From Chitinispirillales bacterium ANBcel5 (GTDB lineage Bacteria; Fibrobacterota; Chitinivibrionia; Chitinivibrionales; Chitinispirillaceae), in NCBI GenBank assembly GCA_029688955.1, contig JARUKZ010000016.1:1-64000 (forward strand): DNA of 64,000 bases, written 5' to 3'. A model generated the notes under the pieces. It was not told where the DNA came from and did not search any database. It saw only the letters and a list, made by a program, of their open reading frames with translations. Below are positions 18,345 to 27,400 of the stretch, in pieces; the stretch's first letter is position 1; each line of letters begins with the position of its first letter. A program made the position numbers and the translations under genes.

Positions 18345-18892
18345 CCCTCCATATGATCATCAACCATTCCCACAGCTTGCATGAAAGAGTAACAAATCAC
18401 CGTTCCAACAAAGCTAAATCCTCGTTGTTTCAGATCTTTACTCATTTTATCTGAAATCGTGCTACGAGTTGGTACTTCTGACCAGTTTCGGGGGGGTATC
18501 ATGGGACGAATGGTGGTATATCCGGTAAACCCCCAAATATAATTGTCAAAACTACCAAACTTATCTATTACATCTATAAATGCACGTGCATTTTTAACAG
18601 CTGATATAATTTTTAGTCTGTTTCTTACAATGTTCTTATTTTCTGCCAGACGACCAATGTCGCTTTCTGTGAAAGAAGCAACCTTGTTATAATCCCAGGA
18701 TTCAAAAGCATCCCTGAAACTGTTTCTTTTTTTTAGTATAGTGATCCAGGATAAACCTGCCTGGAATCCCTCCAGAATAAGCATTTCAAAAAGCTTAGTG
18801 TCATTGTGAACAGGGATTCCCCATTCGTAATCGTGGTATTGGATGTACACCGGATCATTACCGGCCCATGAACATCTTTTTATCTCTTTCAA
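18323..18892 (-). CDS. tag: DNA-3-methyladenine glycosylase I
   Basis: A 189-residue base-excision repair enzyme that removes 3-methyladenine from DNA. Family features are clear: RCSWAG at the start, YHDYEWGIP, LEGFQAGLSWITILKKR, and the zinc-ligand tail VDDHMEGCFKCKR. The start is a TTG at 18892 with GAGG 6 nt before it. There is no in-frame ATG between it and the essential CSWAG. The start therefore lies 35 bp inside the end of ispD, and the gene end overlaps the acyltransferase start by 22 bp: a compact three-gene run. Confidence 0.93.
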   Translation of the reverse strand: MKEIKRCSWAGNDPVYIQYHDYEWGIPVHNDTKLFEMLILEGFQAGLSWITILKKRNSFRDAFESWDYNKVASFTESDIGRLAENKNIVRNRLKIISAVKNARAFIDVIDKFGSFDNYIWGFTGYTTIRPMIPPRNWSEVPTRSTISDKMSKDLKQRGFSFVGTVICYSFMQAVGMVDDHMEGCFKCKR

Positions 18893-19565
18893 TAAGTGCC
18901 TCAGCGATTTGCATATCAGATGGAGTTGTGATTTTAAAATTCAGAGGATCACCCCAGGCAAAACCAATGGTTACCCCTTTTCGCTCCATAAGTGCTGCTT
19001 CATCAGTTGGTGGTGGATCCATAAGCGATGGTTCACTGAATGATTCTGATAGCAGAGTGCGCCTGAAAAGCTGAGGAGTTCCAACCCGAACTACCTGTGA
19101 TCTATCAAGGGTGGTTCCCATTATATCACCTCTGAAAGTACGGATTGTATCCACTTCCGGTGTCGCGGTAATGACTGAATCGTAACACTCTCTCTTTTGG
19201 ATTACAGAGTCGATAACCTCATCGGTGATAAAGGGACGTGCCGCATCATGGATCAAAACCCACTCTGCCTGAGAGACGTGGACACCATTACGCACTGATT
19301 TCCAGCGCTCATCACCACCTTCGGTAATTATGGTCGAGTTTTTAAACTGAGGATGATCTTCTAAGAATGCATTGGCTGATTCAAGCATTGAAGAGGAAAC
19401 AACAAGGATTACTGATGATACAGATGGGTGAGAGGTGTATTTTAAAACAGAATAATACAGAAGAGGTTTTTCCCCCAGTGGAACAAAAGCTTTGGGAAGG
19501 GAGTATCCCAGTCGTGACCCCGAACCAGCTGCCACAATTATTGCATCTGTCTTGTCTTGTATCAT
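18858..19565 (-). CDS. ispD: 2-C-methyl-D-erythritol 4-phosphate cytidylyltransferase
   Basis: A 235-residue enzyme of the non-mevalonate (MEP) isoprenoid pathway that joins CTP and methylerythritol phosphate. The nucleotidyltransferase start IIVAAGSGSRLG is followed by LPKAFVPLGEKPLL. HDAARPFI and DPLNFKITTPSDM are the other IspD marks. The length is normal. It is 115 bp downstream of argG and overlaps tag by 35 bp. No ispF is fused or adjacent in this window. Confidence 0.93.
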   Translation of the reverse strand: MIQDKTDAIIVAAGSGSRLGYSLPKAFVPLGEKPLLYYSVLKYTSHPSVSSVILVVSSSMLESANAFLEDHPQFKNSTIITEGGDERWKSVRNGVHVSQAEWVLIHDAARPFITDEVIDSVIQKRECYDSVITATPEVDTIRTFRGDIMGTTLDRSQVVRVGTPQLFRRTLLSESFSEPSLMDPPPTDEAALMERKGVTIGFAWGDPLNFKITTPSDMQIAEALIERDKKMFMGR

Positions 19566-19680
19566 ACCGTATAGTTCTGTGTTGCTTTGGTTAGTAGCTA
19601 TAAAACTTATTTTTAAAAGAAAAAAGGATGGTAAACATTACTTTAATAAAACGCATCGTTTACCAATCCCAATCAGTTGG

Positions 19681-20889
19681 TTATTTTGTATTCTTTCGAT
19701 CAACCATTCCGGCAACTTTCATTGGTAGACCGAAAATTTTGATAAACCCGGTAGCATCCATCTGATCATAGAGTTCAGTGTTACTGAAAGAAGCAAGGTC
19801 TTCAATATAAAGGGACTTTTCTGCTTTGGTGCCTGCGCAGACTATATTGCCTTTATACAGTTTTACTTTAACTGTTCCGGTAACATTTTTCTGTGTTACA
19901 TCAACAAATCCATCCAGTGCTTCTCTGAGGTCGCAGTACCACTGACCGTTATAAACAAGTTCGGCATATCGAATTGCAAGCATGTCTTTAAAGTGTGAGG
20001 TATCCCGATCAAGTACAAGGTTCTCAAGCTGCCTGTGAGCGGCATAAAGAATTGTGCCTCCCGGGGTCTCATATATGCCTCTGGATTTAATACCAACCAA
20101 ACGGTTTTCTACCAGATCAACATGGCCGATTGCGTGGCGGGCACCAGCTTTGTTAAGCTCAGTAAGGAGTGCGACAGGATCTTTTTTCTCGCCGTTGATT
20201 GCGACCGGAATACCCTTTTCGAATGCAATTTCGAGGTATTCAGCTTTATCCGGTGCATTTTCCAGGGTGTTTGAAAGAGTATATACATCATCGGGTGGTT
20301 CGACCTGAGGATCCTCAAGAACCCCACCTTCGTGGCTTATGTGCCAGATATTGCGGTCTTCAGAGTAGATACGTTTTTTTGACTGGCTAACAGGTATATT
20401 GTGTTTTTTAGCATAAGCGATACATTCTTCTCTTGAGTGAAGATCCCATTTGGGGTCTTTCCAGGGGGCAATGATTTTTAGTGATGGATCCAGTGCCATA
20501 ATCGTAAGCTCAAAACGAACCTGATCATTCCCTTTACCAGTTGCTCCGTGAGCAATTGCCGTTGCTCCCTCTTTTTGTGCGATTTCAACAGCTCGCTTTG
20601 AAATCAGCGGTCGTGCGAAACTGGTACCAAGAAGATAGGTCCCTTCATACACCGCACCTGCCTTTAATGTAGGGTAGATAAAGTCGGTGATAAACTCTGA
20701 AGTAAGAGTTTCGATATAGAGCTTGGATGCACCGGTTTTAAGTGCTTTTTCTTCAAGACCACCAAGCTCATCCTCCTGTCCCAGATCTGCACACATCGCG
20801 ATTACTTTACAATTGTAGTTTTCCTTTAACCAGGGAATCATTATAGAAGTATCGAGACCACCAGAGTAGAGTAAAACAACTTTTTCCAT
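19681..20889 (-). CDS. argG: argininosuccinate synthase
   Basis: A 402-residue enzyme that condenses citrulline and aspartate with ATP. The PP-loop [15 protein letters not shown] is at the N-terminus. [13 protein letters not shown] and the central GRSCE-equivalent region are present, and the length is normal. It is the last of four arginine genes in one direction, 78 bp after argD. No argH is in the window. Operon membership is inferred from strand and spacing. Confidence 0.96.
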   Translation of the reverse strand: MEKVVLLYSGGLDTSIMIPWLKENYNCKVIAMCADLGQEDELGGLEEKALKTGASKLYIETLTSEFITDFIYPTLKAGAVYEGTYLLGTSFARPLISKRAVEIAQKEGATAIAHGATGKGNDQVRFELTIMALDPSLKIIAPWKDPKWDLHSREECIAYAKKHNIPVSQSKKRIYSEDRNIWHISHEGGVLEDPQVEPPDDVYTLSNTLENAPDKAEYLEIAFEKGIPVAINGEKKDPVALLTELNKAGARHAIGHVDLVENRLVGIKSRGIYETPGGTILYAAHRQLENLVLDRDTSHFKDMLAIRYAELVYNGQWYCDLREALDGFVDVTQKNVTGTVKVKLYKGNIVCAGTKAEKSLYIEDLASFSNTELYDQMDATGFIKIFGLPMKVAGMVDRKNTK

Positions 20890-20967
20890 AATTATTATTA
20901 CCTCACTATGTAAAAAATATTATTGATCTAAGAAATTGTTTAGCAGTATAAAAATACATACTAAAAA

Positions 20968-22146
20968 TTACAGTGACGAAAGTACCCGTTCAAATATTCC
21001 AACCGCGGAATTAATCTCCTCCTGTGTAACAATCAGAGGTGGTAAAAACCTTACAGTGTTAAGATTTGCGTTTATTAGAAGAAGCCCTTTATCTCTGCAC
21101 TGTTGTACAATATGCTGAGGGTTATCTTTAAACCGTACTCCAAGAAGAAATCCCTCACCCCGTACACTCTCTATGATATCGTATTTCCGGGCAACATCCA
21201 CCAGTTTCTCCTTAAGCCAGGCACCATTGATCTTTACTCTGCGAAGAAAAACCGGGTCTGATATAGTGTCAAGAATCTGTGTTCCCAGTGCACAGGCAAG
21301 CGGATTTCCTCCAAAAGTGGTACCATGATCACCGGGAGTTATAGCTGATGAAATCTCCTCAGTGCAAAGGGTAGCTCCAAGCGGAAGTCCGCCACCAAGC
21401 GGTTTTGCAACTGTCATGATGTCTGGAATAACATTATGCTGTTCGTAATGCCAGAGCGTTCCTGTGCGGCCAATGCCACACTGAATCTCATCGAATATAA
21501 GAGCAATAGAGTGTTTGTGGGTATATTCTCTTAATTGTCTGAGAAAAACGGTTGTTGCGCAGTTTATTCCACCTTCACCCTGCAATGGTTCAACAATTAC
21601 TGCTGCAAACTCTTCAGAATCCAGAATTTTTTTCGCAGATTCAAAATCATTAAAGGGACAGTAATGAAACCCCTGAGGCATTGGTTCAAATCCCATATGA
21701 AATTTACTCTGGGAAGTAGCACCGAGTGCACCGTAGGTTCTTCCATGGAATCCTTCAGAAAAAGAGAGCACATGGAACTTCTGTGGTGAAATTTTCTTTG
21801 CCCACTTACGTGCAAACTTTATGGCTGCTTCATTGGCTTCTGTACCACTGTTACACAAAAATACCTTGTCTGCAAAACTGTGTTTAATCAGTTTTTCTGC
21901 AAAAACAATTTGTGCTTCGGTGAAGTAAAGGTTTGAAGCATGCACAAGTTCTGAAGCCTGATGCAGGAGCGCTTCATGCAGAAGTGGGTGACAGTGACCC
22001 AGCGCATTTACCGCAATCCCTGAACCGAAATCAAGGTACTCATTATTCTCAGAATCGTATATCTTTACCCCGGAGCCTTTGACCATTGGGGCCCCGCTTC
22101 GGTTGTATGTCGGCACGAAAAGCCGGTTGTAATCGGCTGTACTCAT
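20968..22146 (-). CDS. argD: acetylornithine aminotransferase
   Basis: A 392-residue PLP-dependent class III aminotransferase that makes N-acetylornithine. Seen motifs: NSGTEANEAAIKFARKW, LIFDEIQCGIGRTG, and the PLP-binding lysine in VAKPLGGGLPLGA. The length is typical. It lies 34 bp after argB. The call as argD rather than another class III aminotransferase rests on family pattern and on its arg neighbours. Confidence 0.94.
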   Translation of the reverse strand: MSTADYNRLFVPTYNRSGAPMVKGSGVKIYDSENNEYLDFGSGIAVNALGHCHPLLHEALLHQASELVHASNLYFTEAQIVFAEKLIKHSFADKVFLCNSGTEANEAAIKFARKWAKKISPQKFHVLSFSEGFHGRTYGALGATSQSKFHMGFEPMPQGFHYCPFNDFESAKKILDSEEFAAVIVEPLQGEGGINCATTVFLRQLREYTHKHSIALIFDEIQCGIGRTGTLWHYEQHNVIPDIMTVAKPLGGGLPLGATLCTEEISSAITPGDHGTTFGGNPLACALGTQILDTISDPVFLRRVKINGAWLKEKLVDVARKYDIIESVRGEGFLLGVRFKDNPQHIVQQCRDKGLLLINANLNTVRFLPPLIVTQEEINSAVGIFERVLSSL

Positions 22147-22180
22147 CTTTTTCTCCCTAAGGCAAATACTAGTTGTTAAA

Positions 22181-22960
22181 CTAATCGCTTATTACTGTTC
22201 CTGTTGATTCGACTCTGTTTATCTGATTTCTCAGTGTTTGACTATCTTTCCATCCACAAATATGAATGCGCTTAACTCCCTTGTGAACTGATTCGGCTGC
22301 AGAACGTAACTTTGGAATCATTCCACCAGTGATATGGCCCTGTGCAATTAAGTCTTCAATCTCAGAGGTGCGTATTTCCCTGAGCACTTCACCATTGACC
22401 ATTACTCCCGCTACATCTGAAACGAAAACAAGGTCATCGGCCTTTATGGATGTAGCAAGTTCACTCGCCGCAAGATCTGCATTAACGTTGAATATTGAGC
22501 CATCTTCCCCACGTGATACTGGAGAAATCACTGGTACCAGTTTGGCTCCTTTGCAGAAATCTATTAAGGAGGTATTTACTTTATCGATCTTTCCCACAAA
22601 TCCTATATCTTTTCCGTTTACAAGCATTTTTGAAGCAGTAAACAGGGATGAATCTACACCGCTGAAACCACAGGCGTTAACACTCTCTTTAAGCAGAGCA
22701 TTAACGATTCTTTTGTTTACATCACCACTAAGCACCATTTGAACAATCTTAACCATCTGAGCATCAGTGACACGCATTCCCTCAATAAAAGTGAACTCTC
22801 TGTTAAGAAGCGAAAGGTGTGCTGCGATATCTTTGCCCCCTCCATGTACGATTATGGGGAAAATATCATCACCAAGCTGTGCAATGCTCTGACCCAGCTC
22901 TCTTAAAAGCCCCTCTGCATCAACTGTAGAACCACCGATTTTTATTACCATTATGCTCAT
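22181..22960 (-). CDS. argB: acetylglutamate kinase
   Basis: A 259-residue amino-acid kinase that phosphorylates N-acetylglutamate, often the step inhibited by arginine. KIGGSTVD and VHGGGKDI are at the N-terminus, GFVGKIDKVNT in the middle, and DVAGVM near the nucleotide site. The short N-terminus, without the extra helix of arginine-sensitive hexameric forms, suggests an E. coli-like dimer; this is inference. It starts 11 bp after argC. Confidence 0.94.
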   Translation of the reverse strand: MSIMVIKIGGSTVDAEGLLRELGQSIAQLGDDIFPIIVHGGGKDIAAHLSLLNREFTFIEGMRVTDAQMVKIVQMVLSGDVNKRIVNALLKESVNACGFSGVDSSLFTASKMLVNGKDIGFVGKIDKVNTSLIDFCKGAKLVPVISPVSRGEDGSIFNVNADLAASELATSIKADDLVFVSDVAGVMVNGEVLREIRTSEIEDLIAQGHITGGMIPKLRSAAESVHKGVKRIHICGWKDSQTLRNQINRVESTGTVISD

Positions 22961-22971
22961 AGTTTATTTCC

Positions 22972-23997
22972 TTATCTTAAAAGCCCTTCAGTTTCGGCAA
23001 ATCCAAACATGATATTCATATTCTGAAGAGCCTGTCCACTGGCACCTTTTATTAGGTTATCAAGTGCAGAAACTGCTATAACCGGCTGCCCGTTTTCACC
23101 ACCACTAAAAGCGATGTCGCAATAGTTGGTATGAGCAATGCCTGAAACTTTGGGTAGGTCTGATGAATCCCTGAGACGTACAAATGGCTCATCCTTATAA
23201 GCAGTTTGGACAATCTCGCTGCACTGAGCTGCACTCATTGAGGTCTTTATATAAATAGTAGAAAGAATGCCTCGGTTTATTGGTACAAGATGGGGTGAAA
23301 AGGTTATCTCTACCGACTTGTTAGCAGCAAAAGAAAGTTCCTGTTCGATTTCAGGTGTATGGCGATGGCTGTGACCAATCGAATAAGCACTAAAATTTTC
23401 ATTGGCCTCAACAAAGTGGGTGGTGAGCTTTAGTGCTCTTCCTGCACCACTAACGCCTGATTTGGAATCTGCAATAATCCATTCAATCTTCTCTGCACCT
23501 TCACTAAACAATGGAAGTAGCGGCAATATCACACTGGTTACATAACAGCCTGGGTTTGCAATGATTGATGCATCCTTTATTTCATTACGGTACTTCTCGG
23601 GCAATCCGTACATCGCTTTTTTCATGAATTCCGGGGCAGGATGATCAATCTTATACCAGTTTTTGTACACATTCAGATCTTTAATACGAAAATCTGCACT
23701 AAGGTCAATAACTCTGATGCCTTTATTAAGAAAAGGCACAAGAAGTCCTGCTGAAACAGCGTGAGGGAGGCAGGAAAAGATACATTCCGGTTCACGTTGC
23801 TGCGCCTCCTGCGGGCTTATAAGTGTATCATCGAAAATTCCCTTAAGGGCAGGAAATATCTTTGTAAGTCGTTCTGATGCATGGCTTTGGGATGAGATAA
23901 ATGAGATATCAACACCCGGATGCCATGCAAGCATCCGTATCAGTTCCACTCCGGTATATGAGGTAGCTCCCAGAATTCCAACACTTATTTTTTTCAT
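22972..23997 (-). CDS. argC: N-acetyl-gamma-glutamyl-phosphate reductase
   Basis: A 341-residue NADPH-dependent reductase. The Rossmann start is VGILGATSYTGVELIRML, and the catalytic cysteine is in IANPGCYVTSVILPL near residue 148. GHSHRHTPEIEQEL is the other family mark. It is first in the argC-argB-argD-argG run. The minus-strand leader has TATAAT about 40 nt before the start. No clear ArgR box was found. Confidence 0.95.
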   Translation of the reverse strand: MKKISVGILGATSYTGVELIRMLAWHPGVDISFISSQSHASERLTKIFPALKGIFDDTLISPQEAQQREPECIFSCLPHAVSAGLLVPFLNKGIRVIDLSADFRIKDLNVYKNWYKIDHPAPEFMKKAMYGLPEKYRNEIKDASIIANPGCYVTSVILPLLPLFSEGAEKIEWIIADSKSGVSGAGRALKLTTHFVEANENFSAYSIGHSHRHTPEIEQELSFAANKSVEITFSPHLVPINRGILSTIYIKTSMSAAQCSEIVQTAYKDEPFVRLRDSSDLPKVSGIAHTNYCDIAFSGGENGQPVIAVSALDNLIKGASGQALQNMNIMFGFAETEGLLR

Positions 23998-24038
23998 GGT
24001 ACCTTTTCCGGTTATTATGAAAAAGCCGATTAAACTAT

Positions 24039-24044
24039 ATTATA
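24039..24044 (-). promoter_or_regulatory. candidate -10 box of the arg operon
   Basis: A perfect TATAAT on the minus strand about 42 nt before the argC ATG. The hexamer 17 bp further upstream, TGGGAT, is a poor -35, so an activator or an extended promoter would be needed. Confidence 0.35.
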
Positions 24045-24405
24045 GCCTTATAAAATAATAAATCCCAGCACCCTTAAATGGAATTACTTGGACGTTCTGA
24101 GGATTAATGACTGGTTGAAGGTGGTGATCAATGTGGGTGGTTATGAGATGAGAGATCTTACTATTCCAAATCAGAGCGTTCTTTTGGATTATTGTGGATG
24201 CAAAAAGCACTGGCATAAGAGCGGAATAACCACAGGGTGCAATGTGGAAAGATTGGTAAAAGTTGCAAGTGACAGAAGACAGCCCGATTGATGGTAATTC
24301 TTAATGCTTACCTTCTTTGCCTCATCTCTTGGATGCTAAGTTTTAGTGAGCATCATTAGCTATTTATTCCCTGTACTATGGTCAGTAACAAATGTCCTCC
24401 TTAGC
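24045..24405. other. 361-bp intergenic gap, no convincing gene
   Basis: A 67-codon plus-strand frame (24088-24291) has no ribosome site or recognisable product and is not called. A short inverted repeat, GATGCT/AGCATC (24332-24354), could be a weak terminator for the minus-strand macroglobulin gene but lacks a T tract. Confidence 0.4.
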
Positions 24406-27400
24406 CTATTTCACTATCACCACATTGCTCCCTGATCTTCCAAACGTTTCGGGTGCATACATCTCCTCTGCTTTAGCCGGTGGAACGATAAACTCTCCCG
24501 GAGTGGTTGCACGGGCATAGTAGGTGTATTCATAAACTCCCCCGTAGAGAAGGGAAGCAAATGCTTCCACGCGTTCGTCGCGCATGTTTTGATGCTCATA
24601 CCAGGGCCTTGACCACCACCAGAATCGTTGACGTGTTGATTCCTCGGGCAGATCTGCGGTTACAGCCAGTGATGGGTTTAATGGTTCCAGGCCTGCAGGC
24701 AGGGGATCGATGAGTGCTACATGGTATCTGCGGCCCGGTGCAACCATCGTTACGGTTACTTTAACTCTGGTCCCAGCTTTAATTTCCCATGTACCATCAC
24801 TACGGAGCGTTACATCCTCCTTGTTATCCATACCTTCATATTGTCTCTCTACATGAAAACCATGATCTGCGGGGTCGAGTCTTAAGCTCTTTGGTGCATA
24901 GTTCATTCCTACGCGGTAATACATCCTCCCAGCACCCTCTTTAAGCAGAGTAAGATTCTCTGAAGTATCCTGATCAGCCAAAAAGTGCATCGGTATAGTA
25001 ATCTGATGGGTTTCTGCAGTGCGCCCTCTGAACGCATGATCACCTGCGTACTGAGACCCAAGCCAGGCACGTGCTACAAAATCAGGAGTTTGTGATTCGT
25101 AAGCAGCAAAATAGGAGTCAAGTGCAAGAAGTACAAAACCATTTTCCTGAGTATTGCCCCAGCGTCCGGCTTTTCGGTGTGCAAGTAAACCCCTGACTAA
25201 TTTAACAATCAGATCAGATTGAGGACGGGCTTTAATTAAAGCCTCAAGAACTATTGCGTCGCTGCGGCGTGAGGAGTGAAATATAAGGTGATCCTGTTCG
25301 GAAAAGCGGGTTGTAAATTGTGCGGTACTTGCGGTTTCATGCACCCGGTTTTCAAGGTGTTGAATAATGGCGTTTACCTCAGATGATTGTGGTGAACCGG
25401 AGAGCGTGTACAGCAACCAGCCCAGTGCACCAATGCTCCACTCTTCAACGGGTGCCTCTTTCAGGAGGTTGCGTGCCCTCTTTTCATTATGATCACCATC
25501 AAGTGAACGAACATACAGAGAATATGCAATAACCGTTCTGCGGGTCTGTGGTGAATAATAGGAGGGAATATGACGTTCGATATTTGTAAGATAGGAATCA
25601 GCGAGTCGTTTCACCTGAGAAGGAATTTCATAACCTTTTTCAAGTGCCCGGTTAAGTGCATGAATTACGTGTAGTGAAGTAAAGGGGTGGCTTCTTTGAT
25701 TAAGCCTCCAGAAACCAAAGCCACCATCTCTGTTCTGGCGGCTTGCCAGTGTTTCGATATCGGTTTTCAATTGTTTCTGTATCTCATCAGGAGATGGTAT
25801 ATCGGGTATGTTAAATGCCTCAAGAACATCCTGAAGGGCAACTATGGAGATTATACGTGAAGCAATCTGTTCGGAACCGGCGAATTTATAGGTATACAGA
25901 TAGATAAACGCATCTGTTAGGGCCTGAAGCGCAGTTGAAGAGGTAGATACTGTAACTCCTCCAAACTGAGGCCAAATTTCCGCAGGATGTTTAACCGAGT
26001 AAGATACCGCTCCGCTATCGATTGTACCATAGGTCGCAAATGCTTCAGATTTGGCAGGTGTCCATACCGGCAATTCAAACGCTGATGCGTCCGAAAAGCC
26101 ATCCTCTGTACTGGCCATAACCTGAAAACGTGCAGTGCCGGCAGCCACCGTTGATGCAGGGAAACGCACCTCTACACGGTCGTTTGAAGGAATCTGCACC
26201 TTATAGCCCTGGTTGTGTAAAGCAGCATTTTGTGCTCTGGTAACAACATCCACTGTAAGGTCATCATCGGTTTGGTTTTGCAGTACAACCGGGAGCTCAA
26301 AGTTATCACCAAAATTGAGAAACCGTGGAGCACTTGGACGAACCATCAGGGGAAGGCGCGCGGTCATATTGCTCTCTGCGACTCCGAATCTCCCCGAACC
26401 TTCAGAGGCAATAACCATAATACGATAACGGGTAAGATTATCAGGGAGTTTGACACTTGCATTGAGTGTACCGGAACTGTCGGTCTTGCCCGCAGGGGTA
26501 AACGCCGCGAGAGGATTAAAATCTGTGCGCATGGTAACAGGCGAAGAAGACTCCTCAGATGCGGGTTCCATTTCAGAGAGTTCCATAGCCATCATGCGTG
26601 GTGCACTGTCTAAAGATCGTGAGACTGCACCAAGAACACTGTTTTGGGAACTACGTGATCCTCCCTGTGGCTCTATGGCATCAAGCTCTGAATCATCCGT
26701 AAGAATAATATAGGGGCGGTTATGTGATTTTCTTACCATTGGTGGGCGGGTTCTGTAGAATACTTCAATGGGGTCTCGCATCTGATAGTTTGAGAGTGCA
26801 AGTATTGCTTCGTCGACAACCAGTACAGTAACTTCAGCATCTCTAACCGCGTCTCCACCGGCATCTTTAACCGTAACAGCCACATTGGTACTCTCTCCGG
26901 GGCTAAGACTTTCCTTCTCTGCTTCAGCTACCACGTTAAGCGTTCGCTGTGAAGGAGGAACCGGGAGATTTATGCTTCCATTTGCAAGTGCCGGCTGTTT
27001 GGGCACCGGTTCATTTACCTTACCAGTCCTATTTTCCCGAGGCGCAACACCCGAAATATGTACCTCAACATGAATATTAGGAGTATACCTCTCTTTGATG
27101 GGAATACTGATTACTTTTGATGTTTTATCGAGGGTGAATCTGCGCTGCTCTTCAAAACCGTGACGCTTTAACAAGACAACTCCTTCTGAAGGTGCAAAGG
27201 GTGTCTGAATAGTAAGTTTGGCGGTGTCACCTGCCGCGTAGGAGTCTTTATCAGGAAAGATCATTATATCCTGTGTCTCAACTCTTTTGGCTGGTCTGAT
27301 CTGGGGATCTCTTACCCAGCGCCTGATCGCGGTATAGTTGTGTCTGTCATTGTTATCCGTTACTACTGCAGTTAGTTTCCAGGTTCCGCCATCTGATGGA

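Noticed and set aside
24088..24291. 67-codon plus-strand frame
   Set aside because: No ribosome site, odd composition and no recognisable pattern; treated as noise in the gap.
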